Below the pieces are notes generated by a model that did no database searches, was not told where the DNA came from, and was given only the letters and a program-made list of their open reading frames with translations. A DNA stretch of 22,116 bases. Source: an uncultured Mycoplasma sp. (GTDB lineage: Bacteria > Bacillota_I > Bacilli_A > RF39 > UBA660). This document shows positions 1 through 7,090 of the stretch, piece by piece (within the stretch, counting starts at the first letter, position 1; the number at the start of each line of letters is the position of its first letter). The DNA lies in the NCBI GenBank assembly GCA_905209745.1, contig CAJLUG010000002.1, forward strand, positions 1 to 22,116, in the 5' to 3' direction. A program made the position numbers and the translations under genes.

Positions 1-65
1 ATTTGTTTTAAGCCTCCAAAACGACTACCCATTCCAGCCGCTAAAATTAATAAAGTCTTATTCAT
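1..65 (-). CDS. Sugar nucleotidyltransferase, N-terminal fragment (runs off window)
   Basis: Only the first 21 complete codons lie in the window; the rest is beyond the left edge. They read MNKTLLILAAGMGSRFGGLK plus Q. This is the nucleotide-binding signature (LAAG-x-G-S-R-F/Y-G-G-x-K) at the N-terminus of the NTP_transferase family, which makes NDP-sugars from sugar-1-phosphates. The start is well supported: an AGGAGG ribosome site (71-76) lies five bases upstream of the ATG and overlaps the stop codon of pcrA, so the two genes are probably co-transcribed and translationally linked. The sugar and nucleotide cannot be deduced from this fragment. Confidence 0.75.
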   Translation of the reverse strand, partial: MNKTLLILAAGMGSRFGGLKQ

Positions 66-74
66 CCTGACCTC

Positions 75-2168
75 CTATACTTTTGATAATTTTTTATGAT
101 TCTTTAATAATTTCTTAATTCCGTGAGGATGTTTAAAGGCAACACTTACTAGTGTAGTGGTTACTTCTACTACACGTCCTGCTCCGAAGGTTTCATGATA
201 GACATAATCACCTACTTGATAATCTACTTCTTCTTCTCTAAAGACATCTTCTGTATTTATTTTTTCTTCTTGTTTTGGTAATTCTTCTTTTACATTTGTC
301 TCTATTAAATCTTTATTAATTTCACCTATAAATCTACTGACAGGATTTATTTGTTCTTTACCAAATAATGTTCTTCGTCTGGCATTTACTAAGTGTAGAT
401 CATCTTTCGCTCTAGTGATTGCGACATAACATAGTCTTCTTTCTTCTTCTAGGTCACTTAATTCCATCAATGAGTTCATATGTGGAAATATTCCTTCTTC
501 CATACCTACTACAAAGACATGATTAAACTCTAATCCTTTGACAGAGTGTACGGTCATTAAGCTAACTCTATTTGGATCGTCTTTATATTCTTCTACATCA
601 CTAATTAAACTAATTTCAAGTAAGAAATCTTCTAAAGAGATTAAACCTTCTCTTTCTTCAAATGATTTGGTAATAGATTTAAACTCTTCTAGGTTTTCTA
701 GTCGTACTTCTGATTCTAATGTTTTTTCACTTTCTAATTCTTGTCTCATTCCAGATGCATCTAATACTTTATCAATTAATTCTGTTAATGTTAACTCTTC
801 TGAAAGAGTCTTTAATTTTTCAATATTTTTTTTAAATTCTAATTCTTTCCCTGCGGTAATGGCATCGTAAATACTAGTTCCTTCTTCATCTGCTTTTCTT
901 GTTAGATTTTCTATGGTCTTTAGTCCAATTCCTCGTTTTGGTGTATTAATTACTCTAAGTAAGCTTACATTATCTTTAGAATTATGAATTAATCTTAAAT
1001 ATGCAATTAAATCTTTAATTTCTTTTCTAGAATAGAAATAGAAACTTCCAATTACTCGGTATGGCATATTTTCTTTTAACATTTCTTCTTCTAAAACACG
1101 AGATTGTGCATTGGTTCTATATAGTACTGCAATGTCTTTATATTCTACACCTTTATTTCTTAATTCTTTTATTTTTCTAATAACATACTGTGCTTCATCT
1201 CTTTCATTATATGCACGATAATACTTTATTTTTTCACCTTGGCCACGATTGGTCCAAAGATTTTTATCTTTTCTTTGTTTATTATTTTTAATTACTTGGT
1301 TTGCAGCATCTAGTATGGTTGTTGTTGAACGATAGTTTTCTTCTAGTAGAATAGTTTTGGCATCTTTATAGTCTTTTTCAAAGTTTAAAATATTTTTATA
1401 GTTTGCTCCTCTAAAACTATAAATACTTTGTGAGTCATCTCCTACACAAGTAATTTTTCTATTTTTTGCACTAATTAATTTAGATAAAATATATTGCGCT
1501 TCATTTGTATCTTGGTACTCATCAATTAAGATGTATTGGTATTGATCTTGATAACGATCTAGTACTTCTTTATTTTCTTTAAATAGTTTAATTGGTAATA
1601 ATAGCAAGTCGTCAAAATCTACTGAATTATTTTTCTGTAGTTTTTCTTCATATTTTTTATAGACTTCTAAGATTACTTTCTCATAATCACTCACTGCATA
1701 TCTTTCATACATCTCTGGAGTCATCATCTCATTTTTGCAACTACTAATTTTGTTACGAATCGCTCTTGGATTATATATTTTAGGATCATACCCTAAATCT
1801 TTTATAATTTTCTTTACTACGGTTAGAGAATCATCACTATCCATAATTACAAAGTTTTTTTCATAGCCTAGTTTTTTATAATTTTCTCTTAGTAATTTTA
1901 ATCCAAAACTATGAAATGTGGATACTTGTACTTGTTTTGCTAGATCTCCTATTAAAGAAAAAAGTCTATCTTTCATTTCTTTTGCTGCTTTATTGGTGAA
2001 GGTAATTGCTAGAATGTTATAAGGCATTGCAAAACCTTCTTCAATTAAATATGCAATTTTGGTAGTTAGAGTCTTGGTTTTTCCAGCTCCAGCTCCGGCA
2101 ATAATTAATAATGGTCCTTCATTATATAATACTGCTTCTTTTTGTTTATCATTTAATGTTTCTATCAT
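75..2168 (-). CDS. pcrA: ATP-dependent DNA helicase PcrA (UvrD/Rep family, SF1A)
   Basis: 697 aa, the usual PcrA length. PcrA is a 3'-5' helicase acting in nucleotide excision repair, in removal of RecA and stalled RNA polymerase, and in rolling-circle replication. Visible SF1A motifs are the Q-motif region at the start (LNDKQKEAV), Walker A AGAGAGKT (24-31; Ala where Ser is usual), motif II ILIDEYQDTNEAQ, motif III CVGDDSQSIYSFRGA, motif IV LEENYRST, motif V MTVHSVKGLEFNHVFV and motif VI EERRLCYVAITRAK. The C-terminal region (GDYVYHETFGAGRVVEV) matches the small Tudor-like domain that contacts RNA polymerase in Gram-positive PcrA. A sigma-A type promoter lies just upstream, and the nucleotidyltransferase gene follows with overlap. 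No adjacent ligA is visible. Confidence 0.95.
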   Translation of the reverse strand: MIETLNDKQKEAVLYNEGPLLIIAGAGAGKTKTLTTKIAYLIEEGFAMPYNILAITFTNKAAKEMKDRLFSLIGDLAKQVQVSTFHSFGLKLLRENYKKLGYEKNFVIMDSDDSLTVVKKIIKDLGYDPKIYNPRAIRNKISSCKNEMMTPEMYERYAVSDYEKVILEVYKKYEEKLQKNNSVDFDDLLLLPIKLFKENKEVLDRYQDQYQYILIDEYQDTNEAQYILSKLISAKNRKITCVGDDSQSIYSFRGANYKNILNFEKDYKDAKTILLEENYRSTTTILDAANQVIKNNKQRKDKNLWTNRGQGEKIKYYRAYNERDEAQYVIRKIKELRNKGVEYKDIAVLYRTNAQSRVLEEEMLKENMPYRVIGSFYFYSRKEIKDLIAYLRLIHNSKDNVSLLRVINTPKRGIGLKTIENLTRKADEEGTSIYDAITAGKELEFKKNIEKLKTLSEELTLTELIDKVLDASGMRQELESEKTLESEVRLENLEEFKSITKSFEEREGLISLEDFLLEISLISDVEEYKDDPNRVSLMTVHSVKGLEFNHVFVVGMEEGIFPHMNSLMELSDLEEERRLCYVAITRAKDDLHLVNARRRTLFGKEQINPVSRFIGEINKDLIETNVKEELPKQEEKINTEDVFREEEVDYQVGDYVYHETFGAGRVVEVTTTLVSVAFKHPHGIKKLLKNHKKLSKV

Positions 2169-2190
2169 GTTATACCTACTCTCTATAAAT

Positions 2191-2219
2191 ATTATATCGT
2201 ATTTTTATTCTTTAGAAAA
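2191..2219 (-). promoter_or_regulatory. Sigma-A type promoter of pcrA
   Basis: Read on the minus strand, a perfect TATAAT (2191-2196) is preceded at 17 bp by TTTTCT (2214-2219), a weak -35. It lies about 25 bp upstream of the pcrA start codon. The -10 is convincing; the -35 is not. Confidence 0.55.
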
Positions 2220-2275
2220 GATAATTTGCCTCTAATAGAGATGATATAATACCTTTGTTCGTGTGTCAAGGCAAA

Positions 2276-2310
2276 AAAATAATCACTTTGATTTTTTGAG
2301 TGATTATTTT
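2276..2310 (-). terminator. Rho-independent terminator of the surface operon
   Basis: A 12-bp inverted repeat (AAAATAATCACT at 2276-2287, AGTGATTATTTT at 2299-2310) encloses an 11-nt loop. On the minus strand it is followed by a T-run (complement of the A-run at 2273-2279). It overlaps the stop codon of the last gene of the adhesin-sortase operon and separates that operon from pcrA. Confidence 0.85.
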
Positions 2311-3314
2311 GTTCTATTATATAAATCTTCTAGACTACTTGGTTGTTGTTTTGCTTCTTGTTTTTCTTTTTCTTGATATGTTTTTAATATTCCAAGAACT
2401 TTTTTGTAGTCCTCTAATGTTAATAAATTATCAAATATATCTTCTTGTTTTGGCTTTGGTCTTGGTTGTTGTTTTTCTACTTTTTTCGGTTTCATGATTT
2501 CTTGGTCACGAAGTAAGGTATCTAGGAATTGTTCTTGTGTTGGAATATATTCTTGTTTTGGTTCGGTAATTACTGGTTCTTCTTTCTTTTTACTATTTCC
2601 TATTACCATACTTGGTGCAGTTTTCATTTGAATATTTTCTGGTAATTTCTTTTTCACTATTGTTTCTGTTTTTATGATCGGAGGTAATTGTTCTTTGATG
2701 ATTATCTTTTCTGGTTCTTTTTCAATTACTTCTTCTTCCTTATTTTTATTTTGATAAATTCTTATTATTTTATAAATAATTAAGAAAAGAATCCAAGTAA
2801 TAAATATTACACTTGATAACTCAATTAGTGCAGTTGCTTCTTGATGTTCATAAATAGAACTTTGTGTAAAGATATCTAGATTATTTTTATTTACTACGCT
2901 AATTAATAATATTAATAAATAATGAATTATGCAAAATACGGTCGTATTGATTACTCTAATCCATTTTGTTATCTTTCTATTAAAGATACTTATTAATAAG
3001 ATAATGTTTGTTGCGATAATTGCAGCAAAATAAATTGCTAGATTAGGGAAGTATATCGCAATGAAAAAGTTATTCATCATATAATCAAATAAGTTCAATA
3101 ACTCTTCTCTATAGAAAATTATTGATACAATAATTAATGATCCATAAATCGCTATGCAACAAATTTTACTTACTTTTTTGGTTCTAGTATTTGTTAGTAG
3201 TAATAATCCTGCTAACATCACTAATAAAATGATTGCTAAAATAAATAGGTTAGAAGATGATGTTACTTCACCTAAGATTTTTAGCTTATCTAATAGTGAT
3301 AACTTCGACATCAT
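2304..3314 (-). CDS. Polytopic membrane protein with charged cytoplasmic tail, third gene of sortase operon
   Basis: I do not recognise this family. The N-terminal half has about five hydrophobic segments (roughly residues 23-43, 52-69, 84-113, 120-142 and 165-185 of the longest reading). The C-terminal half (from about residue 190) is hydrophilic and rich in Lys, Glu, Pro and Gln, probably disordered and cytoplasmic. An upstream in-frame GTG at 3320 exists, but it lies inside the AAGGGGGGTG ribosome site, so the ATG at 3312-3314 (or the next ATG, 3309-3311) is the likelier start. The gene follows the sortase by about 17 bp and ends in the terminator at 2276-2310. Its place in the operon suggests a role in surface-protein display or cell-wall assembly; this is inference from context only. 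Confidence 0.75.
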   Translation of the reverse strand: MMSKLSLLDKLKILGEVTSSSNLFILAIILLVMLAGLLLLTNTRTKKVSKICCIAIYGSLIIVSIIFYREELLNLFDYMMNNFFIAIYFPNLAIYFAAIIATNIILLISIFNRKITKWIRVINTTVFCIIHYLLILLISVVNKNNLDIFTQSSIYEHQEATALIELSSVIFITWILFLIIYKIIRIYQNKNKEEEVIEKEPEKIIIKEQLPPIIKTETIVKKKLPENIQMKTAPSMVIGNSKKKEEPVITEPKQEYIPTQEQFLDTLLRDQEIMKPKKVEKQQPRPKPKQEDIFDNLLTLEDYKKVLGILKTYQEKEKQEAKQQPSSLEDLYNRTK

Positions 3315-3331
3315 CTTCACCCCCCTTAAAT

Positions 3332-4015
3332 TTATTCTTCTACTACTGATTCTAGTTCAGCAATATAGATTGTCTGTGTTGTATCATCATCGTTGGTACA
3401 TGTTACTAGTGTTAATGTTGTCTTATCATAATTACGATAAATTGCTATTTTTCCTGTTTTTGATTGTTTATAAATATTGGTAATTCTATACGTATATTTT
3501 TGGCCTTTATAACTTACTTCGGCAATATCTCCAATCGTTAATTGATATAAGTCATTAAAGAAGGCTTTCCATCCAGTACCAGAGTGCCCAGCAATAATAA
3601 AGTTTCCTTTGTCTACATCTGGATAATTAGATCCTTCTACTACCATAATATTTTTTTCTACATCATTTTCACTGGATCTTCTATCTACAAATCCTTTTTG
3701 TAAATTAATCTTAGGTATGGTTAGATATCCTATATATTCATCTGTATAAGTATCTGATTCTTCTACTTGTACTTGTTGTTGTTCATTGGTTTCTATAATC
3801 TGATTGCTTATATTTTTATTATATTTTTCTTCATATAATACATTGGCCATATAATCATAGGCGATTACTTTCTTTTTTGAAATGTAATTATAAGAAATAA
3901 AGAATCCCCCTATGAGTGTTAATGCGGAGCCTATGATTGCTACAACACTTGGAGAGATTCTTTTATTTTTATATTCTTGTTTCCTTGTTCTTCTTAACAA
4001 ATATAACTGCTCCAC
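3332..4015 (-). CDS. Sortase family transpeptidase (membrane-anchored)
   Basis: 227 aa. Sortases cleave a C-terminal sorting signal between Thr and the next residue and join the protein to peptidoglycan or to another pilin. A basic N-terminus is followed by a membrane segment (about 22-44), a linker, and the beta-barrel from about residue 95 (YLTIPKINLQKG). The catalytic His is H144 in IIAGHSGTG, and the nucleophile is C206 in TLTLVTCT. The usual catalytic Arg before the last strand is not visible: the strand reads TTQTIYIAEL, with Gln where S. aureus SrtA has Arg. The class is therefore uncertain (closest in feel to D-type). The reading frame begins with GTG at 4013-4015, overlapping the adhesin gene by 47 bp; a downstream TTG (codon 6) preceded by GGTGGAG is an alternative start. 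The substrate is very probably the adhesin encoded just upstream. Confidence 0.9.
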   Translation of the reverse strand: MEQLYLLRRTRKQEYKNKRISPSVVAIIGSALTLIGGFFISYNYISKKKVIAYDYMANVLYEEKYNKNISNQIIETNEQQQVQVEESDTYTDEYIGYLTIPKINLQKGFVDRRSSENDVEKNIMVVEGSNYPDVDKGNFIIAGHSGTGWKAFFNDLYQLTIGDIAEVSYKGQKYTYRITNIYKQSKTGKIAIYRNYDKTTLTLVTCTNDDDTTQTIYIAELESVVEE

Positions 4016-5489
4016 CTATGATTCCTAGACCCATAATTACTAGTAGTATAGAACCAGCTGTACTTGTATTAGGAACACTAACCTCTTTATGGTTTTCTAT
4101 TACAATTTGATGTGATAAATTATCTTTATCTACTGTAAAAGTTTTTATTTCATCACTCTTTTGATATCCAGCTGGAGCACTTACTTCTTCTACTGTATAT
4201 GTTCCATATTCTAAATCTTTTAATACATATGGATCTTCTGTAGATGTGAAACGTGCTACTTCATTTCCTGCTTGATCTCTTACTACAATTTCAGCACCAG
4301 CTAACGGATTTCCTGTAGAACTATCTATTTTTACAATATTTACAACAACTTCTTTGGCTTCGTTATAGAATTTAATTTCTTGACTTCTATTATTATCATC
4401 GATTGTAAATGTAACTACTTCATTATTTAGACGATATCCATCTGGAGCAGATACTTCTTCTACTGTATATGTTCCATTTGGTAAGTTTCTAATAATATGT
4501 CCATGAATTGTAGATGTCCAAGTTGTAATTTCTTTTCCATCTTTATCTTTTAAAATTAATTTTGCTCCTGGAAGTGGATTTCCAGTCTTTTTATCTATTT
4601 TAATAATTGTTATTTTTGATGTAGATAATTTTACGGTTACTGTTGTTTTTAATTTTTTTTCTATTGGATTTGGAACTGCTACATTTTGTTGATCTTTATT
4701 TTCTGGTTCATATTCATATGCCTCATATACTTTTGCAACGGCAGTAATGGTTGCAGTAATTTCATCCTCTACGTTATCTACAGATGATACTGGTACTTGA
4801 ATTCTAAACTTTTCGTTGGCATTGAATGTTGTTTTTTCATTACCATTTTCATCTACCGCAACTGCATCACTTGGTCCTTTGGTAATTTCTACATCATAAG
4901 TATCAATATTTGTTGATGTTACGGTAACTTCTTCTGATTCATAGTATTTACTATCACTAGATAAAGTCATTGTATCACTTGGTATACTAGCACTAAGTGT
5001 TGACTCTTCTAGTTCACTATCTTTTGCTTTTTTGGCTTCTTCTACTAAGTTTTTAATATATGGTCTTAAATTATAGTAGTCTGATCCATCTGTTTTAAAT
5101 GATACACTTAAGTTAGAACTTCCTGTTGTATCATCTAAATACCACCATAGTGCAGATTGTGTAATGTAATAATCTTTTAGTTTTTCCCCTGTAAAACTTT
5201 TATATGGATAACCATTTCCTAAAATATAAGCAATTCCATTATCTAGTTTACCAACTAAATATGCAGTGTTATTTAAGGCTGTTAACTTATGGTTATCTAA
5301 ACAATATACATAGTTTCCATCGATTGTTGTCTTTGTAGTAAAATGAGTTTGTGCGATATAGGCAGGAATACTTTCTGTTCCTCCTAATTCGATAGAATCT
5401 GGTACCGCATTAACAGTTGTAGTTAATGTTACACAACTAATTACGGCAATTAATGCAACTAACAATATTTTTGATAATTTCTTTTTCAT
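3969..5489 (-). CDS. Thioester-domain surface adhesin with two Cna-B/SpaA-type repeats and a sorting signal
   Basis: 506 aa, exported and wall-anchored. A Sec signal peptide covers residues 1-28 (cut predicted after VNA). Residues about 40-150 resemble a thioester domain, with the conserved Cys in YVYCLDN (C63) and the Gln in the YITQSALWW motif (Q111), which would form an internal Cys-Gln thioester able to bind host amines covalently. A middle domain (about 160-290) follows. Two Cna-B/SpaA repeats come next (about 291-378 and 380-468). Each has the Lys, Glu and Asn expected for a self-made isopeptide bond (K297/E345/N376 and K387/E435/N466). The C-terminus has the sorting motif VPNTS (472-476), a hydrophobic span and a basic tail. 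It is the first gene of an operon with a sortase. A lipobox-like VISC in the signal peptide is probably fortuitous. Confidence 0.9.
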   Translation of the reverse strand: MKKKLSKILLVALIAVISCVTLTTTVNAVPDSIELGGTESIPAYIAQTHFTTKTTIDGNYVYCLDNHKLTALNNTAYLVGKLDNGIAYILGNGYPYKSFTGEKLKDYYITQSALWWYLDDTTGSSNLSVSFKTDGSDYYNLRPYIKNLVEEAKKAKDSELEESTLSASIPSDTMTLSSDSKYYESEEVTVTSTNIDTYDVEITKGPSDAVAVDENGNEKTTFNANEKFRIQVPVSSVDNVEDEITATITAVAKVYEAYEYEPENKDQQNVAVPNPIEKKLKTTVTVKLSTSKITIIKIDKKTGNPLPGAKLILKDKDGKEITTWTSTIHGHIIRNLPNGTYTVEEVSAPDGYRLNNEVVTFTIDDNNRSQEIKFYNEAKEVVVNIVKIDSSTGNPLAGAEIVVRDQAGNEVARFTSTEDPYVLKDLEYGTYTVEEVSAPAGYQKSDEIKTFTVDKDNLSHQIVIENHKEVSVPNTSTAGSILLVIMGLGIIGGAVIFVKKNKETRI

Positions 5490-5515
5490 TCTTCTTCCCC
5501 CTCCAATGTGGCTAT

Positions 5516-5544
5516 ATTATACCATACTTTTGTTATTTTTTCAA
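5516..5544 (-). promoter_or_regulatory. Strong sigma-A promoter of the adhesin-sortase operon
   Basis: On the minus strand: TTGAAA (5539-5544), a 17-bp spacer, and TATAAT (5516-5521) with an extended TGG in front. A GGAGGGGG ribosome site follows at about 5496-5503. This is the best promoter match on the minus strand of the window. Confidence 0.85.
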
Positions 5545-5578
5545 CACTTTCCTGTCTACTTGCTATTATATTCTTTTT

Positions 5579-6025
5579 TTATTCGTTTGGAAAGTGATTT
5601 TGATAATCTTTTTTGATTGCTTTTTCAATATATGAAATATTGATTGGTAAAATGTTAATTTTTTCGTTTGATAACTCTTTTATTTTTACTTTTCTTATTT
5701 CATAGTAATTATTTTCGTTATTATGTTCTTTTTCTTCTCCACCCAAAGTGGGGATACCTGAGGTGATTTTGGCATGAAAGTGATAATCTATACCATTCTT
5801 GGTTTTATTTTCTCCTAGGTATCCTAATAATTCTATTTTTACAGAAAACTCTTCTTTTAACTCTCTTTTTACTGCTTCTTCTACTGTTTCATTCTTTTCT
5901 ATTTTTCCACCAGGAATTGCATAATAAGTTACGAATTTATTTTCTCTTTTTACTTTTCTATATAATAGATAGACAGATTCATTTTTTTCATCTAGAATGA
6001 TTGCTCGTGCTGTATCTCTTCTCAT
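5579..6025 (-). CDS. NUDIX hydrolase
   Basis: 148 aa. NUDIX enzymes hydrolyse nucleoside diphosphates linked to another group; the substrate cannot be read from this sequence. The box lies at residues 40-62: G40, then five residues to E46, then R54-E55-L-K-E58-E59, followed by F-S-V. The Gly that usually comes near the end of the box is Ser here, but all metal-binding glutamates are present. The start ATG (6023-6025) overlaps the stop of the phosphodiesterase gene in an ATGA arrangement, so the two are translationally coupled and may both be housekeeping nucleotide or phosphate-ester hydrolases. Confidence 0.88.
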   Translation of the reverse strand: MRRDTARAIILDEKNESVYLLYRKVKRENKFVTYYAIPGGKIEKNETVEEAVKRELKEEFSVKIELLGYLGENKTKNGIDYHFHAKITSGIPTLGGEEKEHNNENNYYEIRKVKIKELSNEKINILPINISYIEKAIKKDYQNHFPNE

Positions 6026-6558
6026 TTTAGTACCTCTTCGGCTACCTTGTTATCATCGATGTCATAGATGGTTACTTTGTCTTCCTCATAAATCATATAA
6101 GTAGCTTTTCCTTCTTTTGGTAGAGAGATAGAGCCTGGATTCATATAATAGTTTGTTTCTATTTTTTTAATAAAAGGAACATGAAAATGACCATAGATTA
6201 GAATTGAGTTTTCTTTTTGCCAATTGGATTCATTATAGATATGTCCATGAGTTATATATAGGTCATGATTTTCTGTCATAATAAGGCTTAAGTCGTTTAT
6301 GATAGGAAAGTTTGATACCATGATATCTACTTCACTATCACAGTTTCCTCTCATACAAATTAAGTTTTCTTTCATACTTTCTAAAAAGTCTTGTACTGCT
6401 TTAATATCATAGCCTTCTTTCATTTTATTTCTAGGTCCAATATAATATATGTCTCCTAGAACTACTAATTTATCGCAGTGCTTTTTCTCGTATACTTCTT
6501 TTACTTTTTTTAGATTGGTTTTTATTCCATGAATATCTGATATAAACATTAATTTCAT
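6022..6558 (-). CDS. YfcE/MJ0936-family metallophosphoesterase
   Basis: 178 aa, soluble. The calcineurin-like fold motifs appear in order: D-x-H in MFISDIHG, GD in VVLGDIYY, GN-x-D in MRGNCDSE, ITHGH and YGHFHVP, then NPGS. This set and the length fit the YfcE group, metal-dependent phosphodiesterases of unknown natural substrate. An AGGAGG ribosome site lies nine bases before the ATG. It is first of a two-gene operon with the NUDIX hydrolase. Confidence 0.9.
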   Translation of the reverse strand: MKLMFISDIHGIKTNLKKVKEVYEKKHCDKLVVLGDIYYIGPRNKMKEGYDIKAVQDFLESMKENLICMRGNCDSEVDIMVSNFPIINDLSLIMTENHDLYITHGHIYNESNWQKENSILIYGHFHVPFIKKIETNYYMNPGSISLPKEGKATYMIYEEDKVTIYDIDDNKVAEEVLK

Positions 6559-6576
6559 ATTTTTTCCTCCTACTTT

Positions 6577-6582
6577 ATTATA
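6577..6582 (-). promoter_or_regulatory. -10 element of the yfcE-like/NUDIX operon
   Basis: A perfect TATAAT lies on the minus strand 18 bp upstream of the phosphodiesterase start and just downstream of the terminator at 6598-6623. No good -35 is visible at 16-18 bp. Confidence 0.45.
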
Positions 6583-6597
6583 TCATGTTGAGACGAA

Positions 6598-6623
6598 AAA
6601 AGAGGATGCTAATTCCCTCTTTT
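6598..6623 (-). terminator. Terminator of the interrupted ABC permease gene
   Basis: An 8-bp stem (AAAAGAGG at 6598-6605, CCTCTTTT at 6616-6623) has a 10-nt loop, and on the minus strand a T-run follows. The permease stop codon lies within it. It would have ended the transporter operon before the insertion. Confidence 0.75.
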
Positions 6624-6794
6624 CTTTCTTATATAAGATTCTAGGCAATCAATCACAAGATACATCAAATAAGAAATCACTCCAAGAATTACTACTCCTG
6701 TAATTACTAGGTTGATGTTAAATACTTGTGATCCATACATGATTAGGTAACCAATACCACTTTTTGATACTAGTAACTCTCCCATGATTACTCC
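6609..6794 (-). pseudogene. ABC permease gene, 3' fragment (C-terminal 61 codons), cut off by the inserted element
   Basis: The host part encodes GVIMGELLVSKSGIGYLIMY and continues to IRKKRGN. This is the C-terminal end of a SsuC/TauC-type inner-membrane permease: family members have an ...IGV-x-x-x-ELL-x-S-x-x-GLGYLI segment just after the EAA loop. It fits exactly onto the 3' end of the truncated permease at 12414-13040, whose last host codons read ...ISMNLI. An apparent ATG at 6804-6806 belongs to the inserted element and has no ribosome site, so this fragment is probably not translated. Joining the two pieces at the shared GG gives a 267-aa protein in frame. Confidence 0.92.
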
Positions 6795-6810
6795 GATGTA
6801 ACACATATAG
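6793..6810. other. Left attachment junction of the serine-recombinase element
   Basis: Host permease sequence ends and element sequence begins at the CC dinucleotide 6793-6794 (GG on the minus strand). The element-side arm (6795-6810) reads CTATATGTGTTACATC on the minus strand. It is an imperfect inverted copy of the arm at the right end. Confidence 0.85.
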
Positions 6811-6859
6811 GGAGAATGAAAAGCATTTTAGTAAAGAACTTGCTAGAAATGGAGTAAAC

Positions 6860-7012
6860 ATGGGAAAAGTAAGTTGTCCATTTTGTAATAGTAGAAATAC
6901 GTTTAATATCGCTTATGGCTATTTAAAAAATAATATTAAAAGACTTAAAAATAATGAATTAGAATGGGATGAAGAATTGGATAATGAACTTGAAGGAGAA
7001 ATAGAAATATAA
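6860..7012 (+). CDS. Small CPFC-motif protein, probable degraded zinc ribbon
   Basis: 50 aa, starting MGKVSCPFCNSRNTFNIAYG and continuing with a charged, Glu-rich tail. GGAG (6851-6854) is well placed before the ATG. The CPxCxSxNT...YGY opening recalls small zinc-ribbon proteins that normally end in a second Cys pair; here the second pair is absent and the tail is acidic. The frame stays open upstream of the ATG to 6788 but has no other good start. In the excised circle this ORF would lie directly downstream of the recombinase gene across attP, so it could be co-transcribed with it. Function unknown. Confidence 0.55.
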   Translation: MGKVSCPFCNSRNTFNIAYGYLKNNIKRLKNNELEWDEELDNELEGEIEI

Positions 7013-7044
7013 GAGTATATATGTAATAAAAATTAAAACATTTG

Positions 7045-7065
7045 TGTTATAATACTCTTAGAGTA
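7045..7065 (+). promoter_or_regulatory. Extended -10 promoter and palindromic operator for the GH10-PHP gene
   Basis: TGT followed by TATAAT (7048-7053) forms an extended -10 without a recognisable -35. A perfect 13-bp palindrome, TACTCTTAGAGTA (7053-7065), starts at the last base of the -10 and covers the expected start point. A third AGAGTA half-site is at 7012-7017. A second TATAAT occurs at 7070-7075 without a suitable -35. The palindrome is placed where a repressor would block initiation. Confidence 0.5.
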
Positions 7066-7090
7066 CAAATATAATATAGGACGTGGACTA

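Noticed and set aside
5403..5489. Lipoprotein signal (VISC) in the adhesin
   Set aside because: The Cys lies within the hydrophobic core of a standard signal peptide with a good A-x-A-like cut site, and the protein has a C-terminal sorting signal.
6609..6806. A stand-alone 65-aa membrane protein starting at the ATG at 6804-6806
   Set aside because: Its first four codons belong to the inserted element, there is no ribosome site, and the rest is exactly the missing end of the permease at 12414-13040.
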